Positions 1-7,147 are shown, counted from the stretch's first letter. The stretch: 12,570 nucleotides of DNA from Phenylobacterium sp. (GCA_025350885.1 JANXXA010000421.1:1-12570), one strand, 5' to 3'. Notes: generated by a model from the letters alone, not told the origin. Numbers and translations are program-made.

Positions 1-87
1 CGCCATATCCTGGGCCATGACCGGACCGCCGGGGACCAGGATGGCCAAAGCCGCCAGGACGACGGCGGTGCTTTTCGATCGGGTCAT
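1..87 (-). CDS. Exported protein, 5' end only (runs off the left edge)
   Basis: Only the first 29 codons lie in the window. They read as a Sec signal peptide: a basic start (MTRSK), a hydrophobic stretch (AVVLAALAILVPGG) and a cleavage-like VMA followed by QDMA at about residue 25. A second in-frame ATG lies 6 nt upstream at 93, but GGAG sits 6 nt before the ATG at 87 and directly abuts the one at 93, so 87 is preferred. The gene lies 83 nt downstream of the repeat-protein gene on the same strand, so co-transcription is possible, although a strong hairpin lies between them. Mature function cannot be judged from so little sequence. Confidence 0.7.
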   Translation of the reverse strand, partial: MTRSKSTAVVLAALAILVPGGPVMAQDMA

Positions 88-126
88 GGACATCTCCAGA
101 TGCAGACGTGAGGGGCAGGCAGACGA

Positions 127-156
127 GCCGCGCCGGGACAGCAATCCCGGCACGGC
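127..156 (-). terminator. Terminator-like or attenuator hairpin between two minus-strand genes
   Basis: GCCGGGA (132-138) and TCCCGGC (145-151) form a perfect 7-bp stem around a 6-nt loop. After one mismatch (131/152) an outer 4-bp stem follows (GCCG 127-130 with CGGC 153-156). The hairpin starts 14 nt after the stop codon of the repeat-protein gene. No T-tract follows on the minus strand, so it may only partly terminate, or may stabilise the upstream mRNA 3' end. Confidence 0.4.
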
Positions 157-170
157 CCAGATGCCCGCGA

Positions 171-1169
171 CTAGCGGCCGAAGCTGATATTCGCGTTGGC
201 CGAGAGCGCGGTGGCCGCTTGGTTCATCGCGCCAAGCCCGGTGTTCCAGCTCGCGGTCTGGACGCCCGCGTAGTTGGCGAACGAACCTCCACTGGTCGTG
301 ATCGCGCCGGTGTTGAGCTGACCGTTCTGCGCACCCGAGCCCGAGCCGGCCGTGGGCGTGCCACCCGCGCCGCCGGAGCCCGTACCCGTCGCCGAGCCGG
401 TGCCGTCGCCGCCGCTGGTCCCGGCGCCGCCGCCGGAACCGCTGGGCGCGCCGAAATTGACCTGAGTACCGGTCACTGTGCCGCTCAGGTCCTGCGAGGA
501 CATGGTGGAGGTGGTGTTGGTCGTATTCACCGAGCGATTGGAGTTGTCGGTCGTCGTGGTGCGGACCGAGTTGTCGTTATGCGAGTCGGTGGTCGAGCGG
601 TTCGAGTTGTCGGAGCGGTTGGAGTTGTCCGCCCGGTTGGAGTTGTCGTTATTCGAATCGTTGGTCGAACGGTTGGCGCTGTCGTTGTGCGAGTCGGTGG
701 TCGAACGATTGGAATTGTCCGCCCGGTTGGAGTTGTCGTTGTTCGAATCGTTGGTCGAACGGTTGCCGTTGTCGTTGTGCGAGTCGTTGGTCGACCGGTT
801 GGAGTTGTCGGTGCTGGTGTTGATCCGCATCGAATGGTCCGAGGAGTCGCTCGTCGAGGTGGTCGTGCTGGTGTTCGTTGAGCGGTTGGACGAGTCCGAC
901 GTATCCGACCTGTTGGACGTCGAGGTGTTGAACGAGTCGTTGGTCGAGCGGTTCGAGCCATCCGAGGTGCTCGAAGTGTTGGACGTCGAGGTGTTGCCCG
1001 AATTGTCCGTGCTCGCGGCGGCAGCACCACTGTCGCCGGCGGTGGCGGTCGCGCTGTCGATGCCGGCCGTGGCGCTCGATCCGCCGGTGACGGCCTGCGC
1101 CATGGCAGAGGTTGAGAGCATCGCGCCTAGAATCAAGGCCGACGCCGAAGCGAGTAATTTCGCGGTCAT
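171..1169 (-). CDS. Secreted Asn/Ser/Thr/Asp-rich repeat protein (unknown function)
   Basis: The product is 332 residues. Residues 1-24 are a signal peptide ending AMA, followed by QAVTGG. The ATG at 1169 is chosen because GGGAGG lies 6 nt upstream; an in-frame extension to 1220 lacks a site. From about residue 50 to 230 the protein is almost only N, S, T, D and R, built from hexads such as DNSNRS and longer units such as STNDSNNDNSNR. There is no Cys, no Lys and almost no aromatic or large hydrophobic residue. A Gly/Ser-rich segment follows (about 233-283), then a conserved-looking C-terminus (about 285-332) containing NTGLGAMNQAATALSANANI and ending in SFGR. Signal peptide, polar repeats and this tail suggest a surface or matrix protein, perhaps fibre- or amyloid-forming. 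That is inference; I do not recognise a named family. The repeats force long open frames on the other strand, which are shadows. Confidence 0.8.
   Translation of the reverse strand: MTAKLLASASALILGAMLSTSAMAQAVTGGSSATAGIDSATATAGDSGAAAASTDNSGNTSTSNTSSTSDGSNRSTNDSFNTSTSNRSDTSDSSNRSTNTSTTTSTSDSSDHSMRINTSTDNSNRSTNDSHNDNGNRSTNDSNNDNSNRADNSNRSTTDSHNDSANRSTNDSNNDNSNRADNSNRSDNSNRSTTDSHNDNSVRTTTTDNSNRSVNTTNTTSTMSSQDLSGTVTGTQVNFGAPSGSGGGAGTSGGDGTGSATGTGSGGAGGTPTAGSGSGAQNGQLNTGAITTSGGSFANYAGVQTASWNTGLGAMNQAATALSANANISFGR
573..808 (-). repeat. In-frame tandem repeat array (18-nt hexad, about 90-nt higher-order unit)
   Basis: Unit 681-770 (90 nt) and unit 573-680 (108 nt) align over 90 positions with about 7 mismatches by hand count. 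The longer unit carries one extra 18-nt hexad (about 601-618). A partial third unit begins at 771 with the same gtcgttgtgcgagtcg sequence. All steps are multiples of 3, so gain or loss of units keeps the reading frame. High nucleotide identity beyond the amino-acid constraint points to recent duplication. Confidence 0.75.
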
Positions 1170-1643
1170 GGATATCCTCCCAAGGGGATCAAGCTCGGAG
1201 GACAGCCCTCCTGCGGACATAACCAGCGGGAGGAGAATTAGTTACTTGCGCGGAGTAATACTTTAGTAACGGGCCATATACAGCTTCACTACACAGCTTA
1301 ACTCTGTACGAATCTACAAACGACTTAGATCACTGAAGGGAAAAATAAATGATCACGGTGCTTGCAGGGCCGGTGTTTTCACCCGACGCCGTGGAAAATC
1401 TCGCCAGGGGCCGCCGCCAACCGCCACGGCCAGGGGCAACGCGCCGTGCTGGGAGCCCGCCAAGCCACGTCGCCAAAAAATTATCGAGTTGGTAATACTC
1501 GGTTGCGGGAGAACAAAGATCTTTTCATATCCGTATGTATAGAATCTAGTTCTATTAAATTAGCCCTGAAAGCCATTCCGGGTGATGACATTCTCGCCCT
1601 GGCGGGCACAATGGTCGCCTGCTCGATCCGGAGACTGACGGCC
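1170..1643. other. Long AT-rich intergenic region between divergent genes
   Basis: No convincing gene is seen here, although a reading frame is open upstream of the 1644 start. That extension has no coding character, so I treat it as untranslated. The region is much richer in A+T than its surroundings, especially 1231-1360 and 1471-1570. It holds the leader of the repeat-protein gene, including GGAGG/CCTCC (1197-1201 and 1207-1211, 5-nt loop), the inverted pair GTTACT/AGTAAC (1241-1246 and 1265-1270), GANTC sites at 1310 and 1542, and CGAGT/ACTCG (1485-1489 and 1497-1501) flanked on one side by a run of six A. A weak plus-strand promoter candidate is TTGCGG, 17 nt, CATATC, starting at about 1504. 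Confidence 0.5.
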
Positions 1644-1892
1644 ATGCTTCGCGCCTTTACCGACCATCCGGAAACTGTCGGCGAGAGCTATGGTGAGCAT
1701 CTGGTCTCGGCGTCGGGCTTCGCCGCGACGATGTTCGCCGGCGCCGCGGCCTGCCTGCTGCACGGCCTGTTTCCCTTCGCCTTCCAGACCGGCGGCAGCC
1801 GCCGGATCAAGGCGCTGCACGCGCGCATGGTCACCGCCCGCCACCGCCGCCCCGAACCGCAGGGGGTGATGGGCTGGGCCGAGGGGATCTAG
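1644..1892 (+). CDS. DUF6356-type small membrane protein
   Basis: The product is 82 residues. The N-terminal HPETVGESYGEHLVSASGF, followed by a hydrophobic Gly/Ala-rich segment (about residues 28-50, FAATMFAGAAACLLHGLFPFAF) and a basic tail with LHARMV, matches what I recall of the DUF6356 family of short alphaproteobacterial proteins, which are about this length. The function is unknown; one membrane-inserted segment is likely. The ATG at 1644 is chosen because the family-like sequence starts there and GGAG lies about 10 nt upstream; the upstream open frame looks non-coding. It converges on the M13 peptidase gene with only 4 nt between the stop codons and no hairpin, so the two transcripts probably overlap at their 3' ends. 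Confidence 0.75.
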   Translation: MLRAFTDHPETVGESYGEHLVSASGFAATMFAGAAACLLHGLFPFAFQTGGSRRIKALHARMVTARHRRPEPQGVMGWAEGI

Positions 1893-1896
1893 CGCC

Positions 1897-4032
1897 TCAC
1901 CAGATGCGCACCCGCTGTTCCGGCGGCACATAGAGCGCCTCGCCCGGCGCGACCCCGAACGCCTTGTACCAGCCGTCGATGTTGCGGATCGTACCGTTCA
2001 CCCGATAGCGCGCCGGCGAGTGCGGGTCGGTGACCAAGCGCTGCTTCAGGGTCTCGTCGCGGATCTTCTCGCGCCACACCTGCGCCCAGCCGAGGAACAC
2101 CCGCTGGTCGCCGGTCAGCCCGTCGATCACCGGCGCCGGGCGGCCGTGCAGGCTGGCGTGATAGGCGTCCAGCGCCAGGCTCAACCCGCCCATGTCGCCG
2201 ATGTTCTCGCCCATGGTCAGGGCGCCGATCACATGGGCGCCGGGGAGGGGCTCGAAGGCGGAATACTGCGCGCCCAGCCGGTCGGTCTGGGCCTTGAATT
2301 TGGCGGCGTCGCCGGCGCTCCACCAGTCGGTCAGCAGGCCTTCTCCATCGAACTTGCGGCCCTGGTCGTCAAAACCGTGGCTGATCTCGTGGCCGATTAC
2401 CCCGCCGATGCCGCCATAGTTGATCGCCGGGTCGCCGTCGGGATCGAAGAACGGCGGCGCCAGGATCGCGGCGGGGAAGACGATCTCGTTGTTCACCGGG
2501 TTGTAGTAGGCGTTGACCGTCTGCGGGGTCATGCCCCACTCGGCCTTGTCCACCGGCCCGTTCAGCCGGGCCACGTCGCGCCGCCATTCATAGGCGCCCG
2601 CGCGTTCCAGGTTGCCGACCAGGTCGTCGCGCTTCAGCACCAGCGGGGCATAGTCGCGCCATGTGGCGGTGTAGCCGACCTTGACGGTGAACCTGGCGAG
2701 CTTCTCCAGCGCCTTGGCTTTGGTGTCGTCGCCCATCCACGGCAGGGTCTCGATGCGGGCCTTCAGCGCGGTGTGGATGTCGCCCACCAGCGCGTCCATC
2801 TTGGCCTTGGCTTCCGGCGGGAAATAGCGGGCCACATAGACCCGGCCGACACCCTCGCCGACGGTCGAATTGGTGAACTCTACGGCCCGCTTCCAGCGGG
2901 GGCGCTGCTGCGGCTGGCCGGCCAGCGCTTTGGACCGGAAGTCGAAGTTGGCCTCGACGAACGGCTTGGAGAGATACTTGGCCCCCCCGTCGGCGACGTG
3001 GAACGCCTGCCAGGCCTTCAGGGTGTCGAGCGCGGTGTCGGCATAGATCGCGGCGAACTTCGGCATGGCGGTGTCGGTGGTCACCACCACCCGGTTGACC
3101 CCGCCCAGCCCATCAGCGGCGAGGTAGCGGTTCCAGTCGACGCCCGGGGTAAGCGCCGTCAGCTCGGCCGGCGTCATCGAATGATAGCCCTTGTCGATGT
3201 CGCGGCGCTCCACCCGGCTCCAGGACGCTTCGGCCAGCCGGGTCTCGAAATCGACGATCGCCTTGGCGCTCTCGCCCGGCTTGGCCCAGCCCGCCAGGGT
3301 CAGAATCTGCTGCACATAGGCCAGGTACTGGGTCTTCTTCTCGGCGAAGGCGGCCTGCAGATAATAGTCCCGGTCGGGCAGGCCCAGGCCGCCGGTGGCC
3401 GCGACGACGGCGTATTTGTTGGGGCTCTTGAAGTCGGTGGTGATCTCCACCGGGAAGATCGAGGCGTAGGCCGTGCCGCTGGCCTTGCCCATCAGGTCGG
3501 TGAACTGAGCCTTGGTCTTGATCGCGCGGATTTCCGCCAGGGCCGGGGCGAGCGGCTTGGCGCCCAGGCTGTCGGCCAGGGCCTCGTTCATGAACGACGC
3601 ATAGGCCGCGCCGATCCTGCCAGCGTCCGGGTCACTGAGCTTGCCGGCCGCGGCGTCCATGGCGATGGCGTGCGCCCGATGCTCCGACAGCACCGACAGC
3701 TTGTCGAAATTGCCGAACCGCACTCGGTCGGCGGGGATCTCGGTGCGCTGCGCCCACTTGCCATTGGCGTAGGCGAAAAAATCGTCGCCGGGCCGGACGG
3801 CCCTGTCCATGCCGGAGACGTCGTAGCCCCAGGTCCCGTATTTCGGCGAGGTCAGGTCGCCGGCCGCCTCCGCGGCTTCCGCCGTGGTGGCCTTGGCAGG
3901 CGCGGCTTGCGCCGCCGGGACTTTGGCCTGACCCCGTTTCGCGGGCGCCTTGGCCGCGCTGAGGGCGGGCGTCGCGCCCAAGGCCAGCACCGCGCAGGCG
4001 GCGAGCAGAATGTTGCGGCGAACGGTGGTCAT
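1897..4032 (-). CDS. Exported M13-family zinc metallopeptidase (neprilysin/PepO-like)
   Basis: The product is 711 residues, close to the usual bacterial M13 length (about 650-720). Residues 1-26 are a signal peptide (MTTVRRNILLAACAVLALG, ALSA), followed by an Ala/Lys/Pro linker, so action in the periplasm or at the surface is expected. The zinc site is complete: HEISH at about 548-552 gives two His ligands and the catalytic Glu, and GENIGD gives the third ligand at about Glu609 with Asp613 behind it, the spacing typical of the family. NAYYNP near 506 matches the substrate-backbone-binding NAxY motif. The C-terminus ends VRIW, like the family's terminal motif. The family cleaves peptides of limited size. 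The ATG at 4032 is chosen over an in-frame start 63 nt upstream because the signal peptide begins there. The gene ends 4 nt from the converging DUF6356 gene. Confidence 0.95.
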   Translation of the reverse strand: MTTVRRNILLAACAVLALGATPALSAAKAPAKRGQAKVPAAQAAPAKATTAEAAEAAGDLTSPKYGTWGYDVSGMDRAVRPGDDFFAYANGKWAQRTEIPADRVRFGNFDKLSVLSEHRAHAIAMDAAAGKLSDPDAGRIGAAYASFMNEALADSLGAKPLAPALAEIRAIKTKAQFTDLMGKASGTAYASIFPVEITTDFKSPNKYAVVAATGGLGLPDRDYYLQAAFAEKKTQYLAYVQQILTLAGWAKPGESAKAIVDFETRLAEASWSRVERRDIDKGYHSMTPAELTALTPGVDWNRYLAADGLGGVNRVVVTTDTAMPKFAAIYADTALDTLKAWQAFHVADGGAKYLSKPFVEANFDFRSKALAGQPQQRPRWKRAVEFTNSTVGEGVGRVYVARYFPPEAKAKMDALVGDIHTALKARIETLPWMGDDTKAKALEKLARFTVKVGYTATWRDYAPLVLKRDDLVGNLERAGAYEWRRDVARLNGPVDKAEWGMTPQTVNAYYNPVNNEIVFPAAILAPPFFDPDGDPAINYGGIGGVIGHEISHGFDDQGRKFDGEGLLTDWWSAGDAAKFKAQTDRLGAQYSAFEPLPGAHVIGALTMGENIGDMGGLSLALDAYHASLHGRPAPVIDGLTGDQRVFLGWAQVWREKIRDETLKQRLVTDPHSPARYRVNGTIRNIDGWYKAFGVAPGEALYVPPEQRVRIW

Positions 4033-4102
4033 CAGCGTCTTTCGGGGGTTCGGAAAGGGGCAGGGCGTGTACGATTGAGCCCTGAACCCGACCAAAGGTG
4101 GA

Positions 4103-4119
4103 ATTATGTTCCGGCGGAA
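4103..4119 (-). promoter_or_regulatory. Possible promoter/operator upstream of the M13 peptidase gene
   Basis: On the minus strand a CATAAT (-10-like, 4108-4103) is immediately preceded by an 11-bp palindrome TTCCG-C-CGGAA (4119-4109) in the 99-nt gap before the peptidase gene. No good -35 box is seen. The arrangement would suit an operator in the promoter spacer, but both elements are short. Confidence 0.3.
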
Positions 4120-4131
4120 GCGCGGATTACC

Positions 4132-5097
4132 TCAGGGCCTCGGACCGATCATCGCCGAGGACACCCAGCCCCTGTTGCCGTTCTCGTCATCGACTTCCCA
4201 CCAGATGCCGTTCTTCTGGCCTGTCGGATAGACCAGGTCGCCGACGTTGAAACCCCGCACCGAGGCGGCCTGTGGCGAGGGGGTCTTGCGCATCACGATG
4301 GCGGTCTTGACGCTGTAGCCCTGGATACCGGCGGCCTGGCTGGCCTGCTCGCCGGTGGGCGCGTCACGCTGCATGTAGCGGACCAGATCGACGTAGGCGT
4401 TGAAATAGGCCGCGGTGACCACCTTGCCGATGTCGGTGTTGGCATAGCCGCCACCGGCCGCCGCGGCGAACCCGCCCCACCCGCCGCCACCGCCGCCCGC
4501 CCCGAACGAGATATCGGTCTTCTGCGATACGCCCTCGGCGACATAGAGCTGCTCGGTGGTCCGCGCATCCACCAGAGTGATCAGCGCCTGGGCTTCGGAC
4601 TTCTTGGTGCGGATTCCGCCGGCAAGCGCCCCCAACCCGCCCAGCCGCGAGCCAAAGGCCCCGACCACGGCGCCCAGAGCGTTGCCGCCGGAGTTGGAGT
4701 TGGAATTGGCCAGATCGGGGACGATGAAGAAGTCCGCGCCCGCCACCTGACCCTTGCCGATGTTGGAGCCCCGGCGCAGATCCCCCGAGGCGCCCAGCGC
4801 CGCCTCAGTGTTGCGCATCTGCAGCCCACCGTTGCGATCAACGATCCGCAGGCAGCCGGAGCGCGAGGCGAACAGCTTGATCAGGGTCTCGGGGTTGGAC
4901 AGGCCAAGCCCCGTCCACCAGTCCCGCTCCGGTTCGCGAATGGCCGCGCGGCCCAGCGGCCGGTCGCAATGCGGCAGCTCGGGCGTCGCGGCGTTCTTCG
5001 GGCCCTTCTTGTCCATGCCGTACTGGGCCAGCACCGGTTGAGCCGAAACCGTGGCGGCGAGCCCTATGGCTACCGCTGCGAGAGAGATTTTGCGCAT
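4132..5097 (-). CDS. CsgG/HfaB-like exported protein with C-terminal SH3-like domain
   Basis: The product is 321 residues. Signal peptide 1-24 (MRKISLAAVAIGLAATVSA, cleavage near VLA/QYG) lacks a lipobox Cys, unlike CsgG and HfaB, which are outer-membrane lipoproteins. Residues about 65-225 follow the CsgG pattern: ETLIKLFASRSGCLRIVDR, then SNIGKGQVAGADFFIVP, then ALITLVDARTTEQLYVAEG and a late helix (VVTAAYFNAYVDLVRYM). A glycine-rich loop (GAGGGGGGWGGF) lies inside the domain. Cys44 and Cys82 could form a disulfide. Residues about 261-321 resemble a bacterial SH3 domain (VMRKTPS, GFNVGDLVYPTG, WWEVDDENGNRGWVS), which often bind peptidoglycan. A periplasmic or envelope role is likely; pore formation is uncertain without the lipid anchor. 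The ATG at 5097 is preferred over an in-frame TTG at 5112 because the signal peptide starts at MRK. Confidence 0.8.
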   Translation of the reverse strand: MRKISLAAVAIGLAATVSAQPVLAQYGMDKKGPKNAATPELPHCDRPLGRAAIREPERDWWTGLGLSNPETLIKLFASRSGCLRIVDRNGGLQMRNTEAALGASGDLRRGSNIGKGQVAGADFFIVPDLANSNSNSGGNALGAVVGAFGSRLGGLGALAGGIRTKKSEAQALITLVDARTTEQLYVAEGVSQKTDISFGAGGGGGGWGGFAAAAGGGYANTDIGKVVTAAYFNAYVDLVRYMQRDAPTGEQASQAAGIQGYSVKTAIVMRKTPSPQAASVRGFNVGDLVYPTGQKNGIWWEVDDENGNRGWVSSAMIGPRP

Positions 5098-5142
5098 GCC
5101 TACCCCGGACAAATCAGTGACGTTGGGCGGAACCTAGCCCCG

Positions 5143-5186
5143 CCACGACGGCGCTTCAATCGTGGTCGCGCCGCGAGCCACGTGGC
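5143..5186 (-). terminator. Inverted repeats after the last gene of the toxin-antitoxin operon
   Basis: The 10-bp palindrome GCCACGTGGC (5177-5186) abuts the stop codon of the 94-residue gene. Just beyond, CCACGA (5143-5148) and TCGTGG (5160-5165) form a 6-bp stem with an 11-nt loop. Neither is followed by a T-tract, so this may be a 3'-end structure or factor-dependent stop rather than a classical terminator. Confidence 0.3.
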
Positions 5187-5471
5187 CTATCCGGTCAGCC
5201 ACCGCCTGGGATGGCGCCAGCCCAGTTCGCGGACCTCGCCGGGGGCCAGGCCGAAGCTCTTCATCCGGGCCAGGGTCAAGGGGCGGATCGCCTCCACCGG
5301 CTCCTGACCGGCGACCGGGCTGGAGGCGATGCGGCCGGTCCGCCCGGCCCAGTCCAGCGCCGTCCACTCGCACTTGGCCTGGTCCTCGTGGCCGACCGCG
5401 AAATAGTGACGCAAGGGCGCGGGCTCACCGGCCAGTTCGACCAGCACGCCGATCAGCCAGCCGCCAGCCAT
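5187..5471 (-). CDS. Hypothetical 94-residue protein coupled to the amidohydrolase
   Basis: I do not recognise a family. The protein is soluble-looking after a mildly hydrophobic N-terminus (MAGGWLIGVLVELAG), has one Cys, and contains HYFAVGHEDQAKCEWTALDW and a C-terminal KSFGLAPGEVRELGWRHP. Its ATG overlaps the amidohydrolase stop codon (TGATG at 5473-5469), with no Shine-Dalgarno of its own, so it is probably translated by reinitiation after the enzyme. That tight coupling is the main evidence that it is real. It is the last gene of a four-gene minus-strand unit. Confidence 0.65.
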   Translation of the reverse strand: MAGGWLIGVLVELAGEPAPLRHYFAVGHEDQAKCEWTALDWAGRTGRIASSPVAGQEPVEAIRPLTLARMKSFGLAPGEVRELGWRHPRRWLTG

Positions 5472-7147
5472 CAGCGCGCCCGATAGACCACGACGCCATC
5501 GACCACCGTCAGCACCGCGTGGCCCTTGGGGATGTCGGCTTCCGGCGCGGTCATCAGGTCCACCGAGAACCCCGAAAGGTCGGCGCGCTGGCCGACCGCG
5601 ATCACGCCCAGGTCCTTCTCGGCAAACCGCGCATAGGCCGCCGAGGCGGTGAACAGCTTCAGCGCCTGGGCCCGGCTGAGCCGCTCCTCGGGATGCCAGT
5701 CGGGGTTGGAAAAGCCGCTCAGGTCCTTGCGCGCCACCGCCGCGTAGAACTCGATCAGCGGCGCCCCGCGCTCCACCGGCGCGTCGGATCCGCCGACCAC
5801 CGCGGCGCCGGACTCCAGCAGGCTCTTCCAGGCATAGGCGCCCTTCAGCCGCTCCGCGCCCAGGCGGGCCGGGGCGAAGTGGAAGTCGCCGATGGCGTGG
5901 CTGGGCTGCATCGAGGCGATCACCTGGTCCGCGGCGAACCGGGGAATATCCACCGGCCGGACGATCTGCGCGTGCTCGATCCGCCAGCGCGCGGTGCGTC
6001 CCGCCGCCGGATCGGCCCGGAAAGCTTCCTCGTAGAGGTCGAGCGCGGTGGCGTTGCCGCGGTCGCCGATAGCGTGGGTGGCGACCTGGATGCCGCTCTT
6101 CAGCGCCTTGGCCATCGACTGCCTCAGCACCGAAGGCTGGGTGATGAAGGTCCCGCGGATCGTCGGCGCATCGGAATAGGGCGCAAACAGCGCCGCCCCG
6201 CGCGAGCCCAGCGCTCCGTCCATATAGAGCTTGATCCCGCGCGTGGTGATCCGTCCGTCCGGCGTGGCGCGCCGCCCGCTGGCGAACAGCGGCCCGGCCT
6301 GCGCGCCCTCGACCAGGTTGTAGACCCGCAAAGTCGCCTCGCCCGCCTTGTCCATCGCCTCCAGCAGCGGCACATCGGCCCAGTCGACGCTCATCGAATG
6401 CACGCCGGTCCAGCCATAGGCGGCCTCAACCCGGAAGGCGGCCTTGAAGGCGGCAAGCTTCTCGTCGCGGGTCGGCGGGCGCCGCAGCGGTGCAAGCAGC
6501 CCCATGGCGTTGTCCACCAACATGCCAGTGAGCTTGCCGTCGGGTCCCTTCAGAATCTGCCCGCCGGCCGGCGCGGGGGTCGTCTCGTCGATGTGCGCGG
6601 CCTTCAACGCGGCCGAATTGGCGGTCATCGCGTGGCCGTCGGCGCGCTCCAGGATCACTGGTCTGTCCGGCGCGACGGCGTCGATATCCTGACGCTCGAG
6701 GAAACGGCCTTCCGGCCAGCCGGTCTCGATCCACCCGCGGCCAAAGACCAGGTCCTTGGCCGGGCGCCCGGCCAGATAGGTCTTCAGCCGGCTGACGGCG
6801 TCGGCGGCCGACGTCGAGCCCTCGAGGTTCAGGGTCAGCTCCCGCTCGCCGATCCCGCGCAGGTGGGCGTGGCCGTCGGTGAAGCCGGGGAACAGCGCCG
6901 CACCCGCGAGATCGATCACCCGCGTCCTGCGCCCCACCAGCGCCTTGGCGCCGGCCCGGCCGCCGACGTAGGCGATCCGTCCGTGGCTGACGGCGACCGC
7001 CGCGGCCGTCGGGTGAGCGTCCACGGCCGTGTAGATCGGACCGCCCCAGATCACTAGGTCGGCGGGGGCGGCGCGCGCCCCTCCGGGAATGGCGAGGGCG
7101 ATGGCGGCGAGGAGGGCGGCGACGGCTGGGGGATCGGTGGGGCGCAT
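5471..7147 (-). CDS. Exported amidohydrolase, YtcJ-like (Amidohydro_3 type)
   Basis: The product is 558 residues. A signal peptide covers about residues 1-26 (AVAALLAAIALAIPGG, ARA). The metal-dependent amidohydrolase signature is complete: DGHAH with His93 and His95, Lys306 in GIKLYMDGALGSRG, His358 in THAIGDRG, His392 in EHAQIV and Asp455 in GSDAPVE. The sequence around these follows YtcJ/Amidohydro_3 enzymes, whose substrates (N-acyl or formamide-like compounds) are mostly unknown; the substrate here cannot be named. The N- and C-terminal strands that form the small beta-sandwich domain are present (ADLVIWGGPIYT; VLTVVDGVVVY). The ATG at 7147 lies 2 nt after the toxin stop codon (TGAGCATG) with no visible Shine-Dalgarno, indicating coupling to the toxin gene. 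Carriage behind a toxin-antitoxin pair is unusual. Confidence 0.9.
   Translation of the reverse strand: MRPTDPPAVAALLAAIALAIPGGARAAPADLVIWGGPIYTAVDAHPTAAAVAVSHGRIAYVGGRAGAKALVGRRTRVIDLAGAALFPGFTDGHAHLRGIGERELTLNLEGSTSAADAVSRLKTYLAGRPAKDLVFGRGWIETGWPEGRFLERQDIDAVAPDRPVILERADGHAMTANSAALKAAHIDETTPAPAGGQILKGPDGKLTGMLVDNAMGLLAPLRRPPTRDEKLAAFKAAFRVEAAYGWTGVHSMSVDWADVPLLEAMDKAGEATLRVYNLVEGAQAGPLFASGRRATPDGRITTRGIKLYMDGALGSRGAALFAPYSDAPTIRGTFITQPSVLRQSMAKALKSGIQVATHAIGDRGNATALDLYEEAFRADPAAGRTARWRIEHAQIVRPVDIPRFAADQVIASMQPSHAIGDFHFAPARLGAERLKGAYAWKSLLESGAAVVGGSDAPVERGAPLIEFYAAVARKDLSGFSNPDWHPEERLSRAQALKLFTASAAYARFAEKDLGVIAVGQRADLSGFSVDLMTAPEADIPKGHAVLTVVDGVVVYRAR

Noticed and set aside
573..808. CRISPR-like array
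   Set aside because: The repeats are contiguous, in frame, and encode protein hexads; there are no unique spacers.
108..1266. Two plus-strand open frames opposite the repeat-protein gene, rich in V/R/G or L/E/S
   Set aside because: They are repetitive mirror images of the Asn/Ser repeats, whereas the minus strand has a signal peptide and a good ribosome site.
1362..1643. N-terminal extension of the DUF6356 gene
   Set aside because: Sequence lacks coding character, is partly AT-rich, and the family-like sequence begins at 1644 with a ribosome site.
2020..5307. Very long plus-strand open frame (over 1000 codons) across the M13 and CsgG-like genes
   Set aside because: It is antisense to two genes with clear family motifs, has no recognisable domain, and long antisense frames are common in GC-rich DNA.
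5162..7057. 631-codon plus-strand open frame opposite the amidohydrolase
   Set aside because: The minus strand carries complete amidohydrolase metal motifs; the plus frame has no family features.
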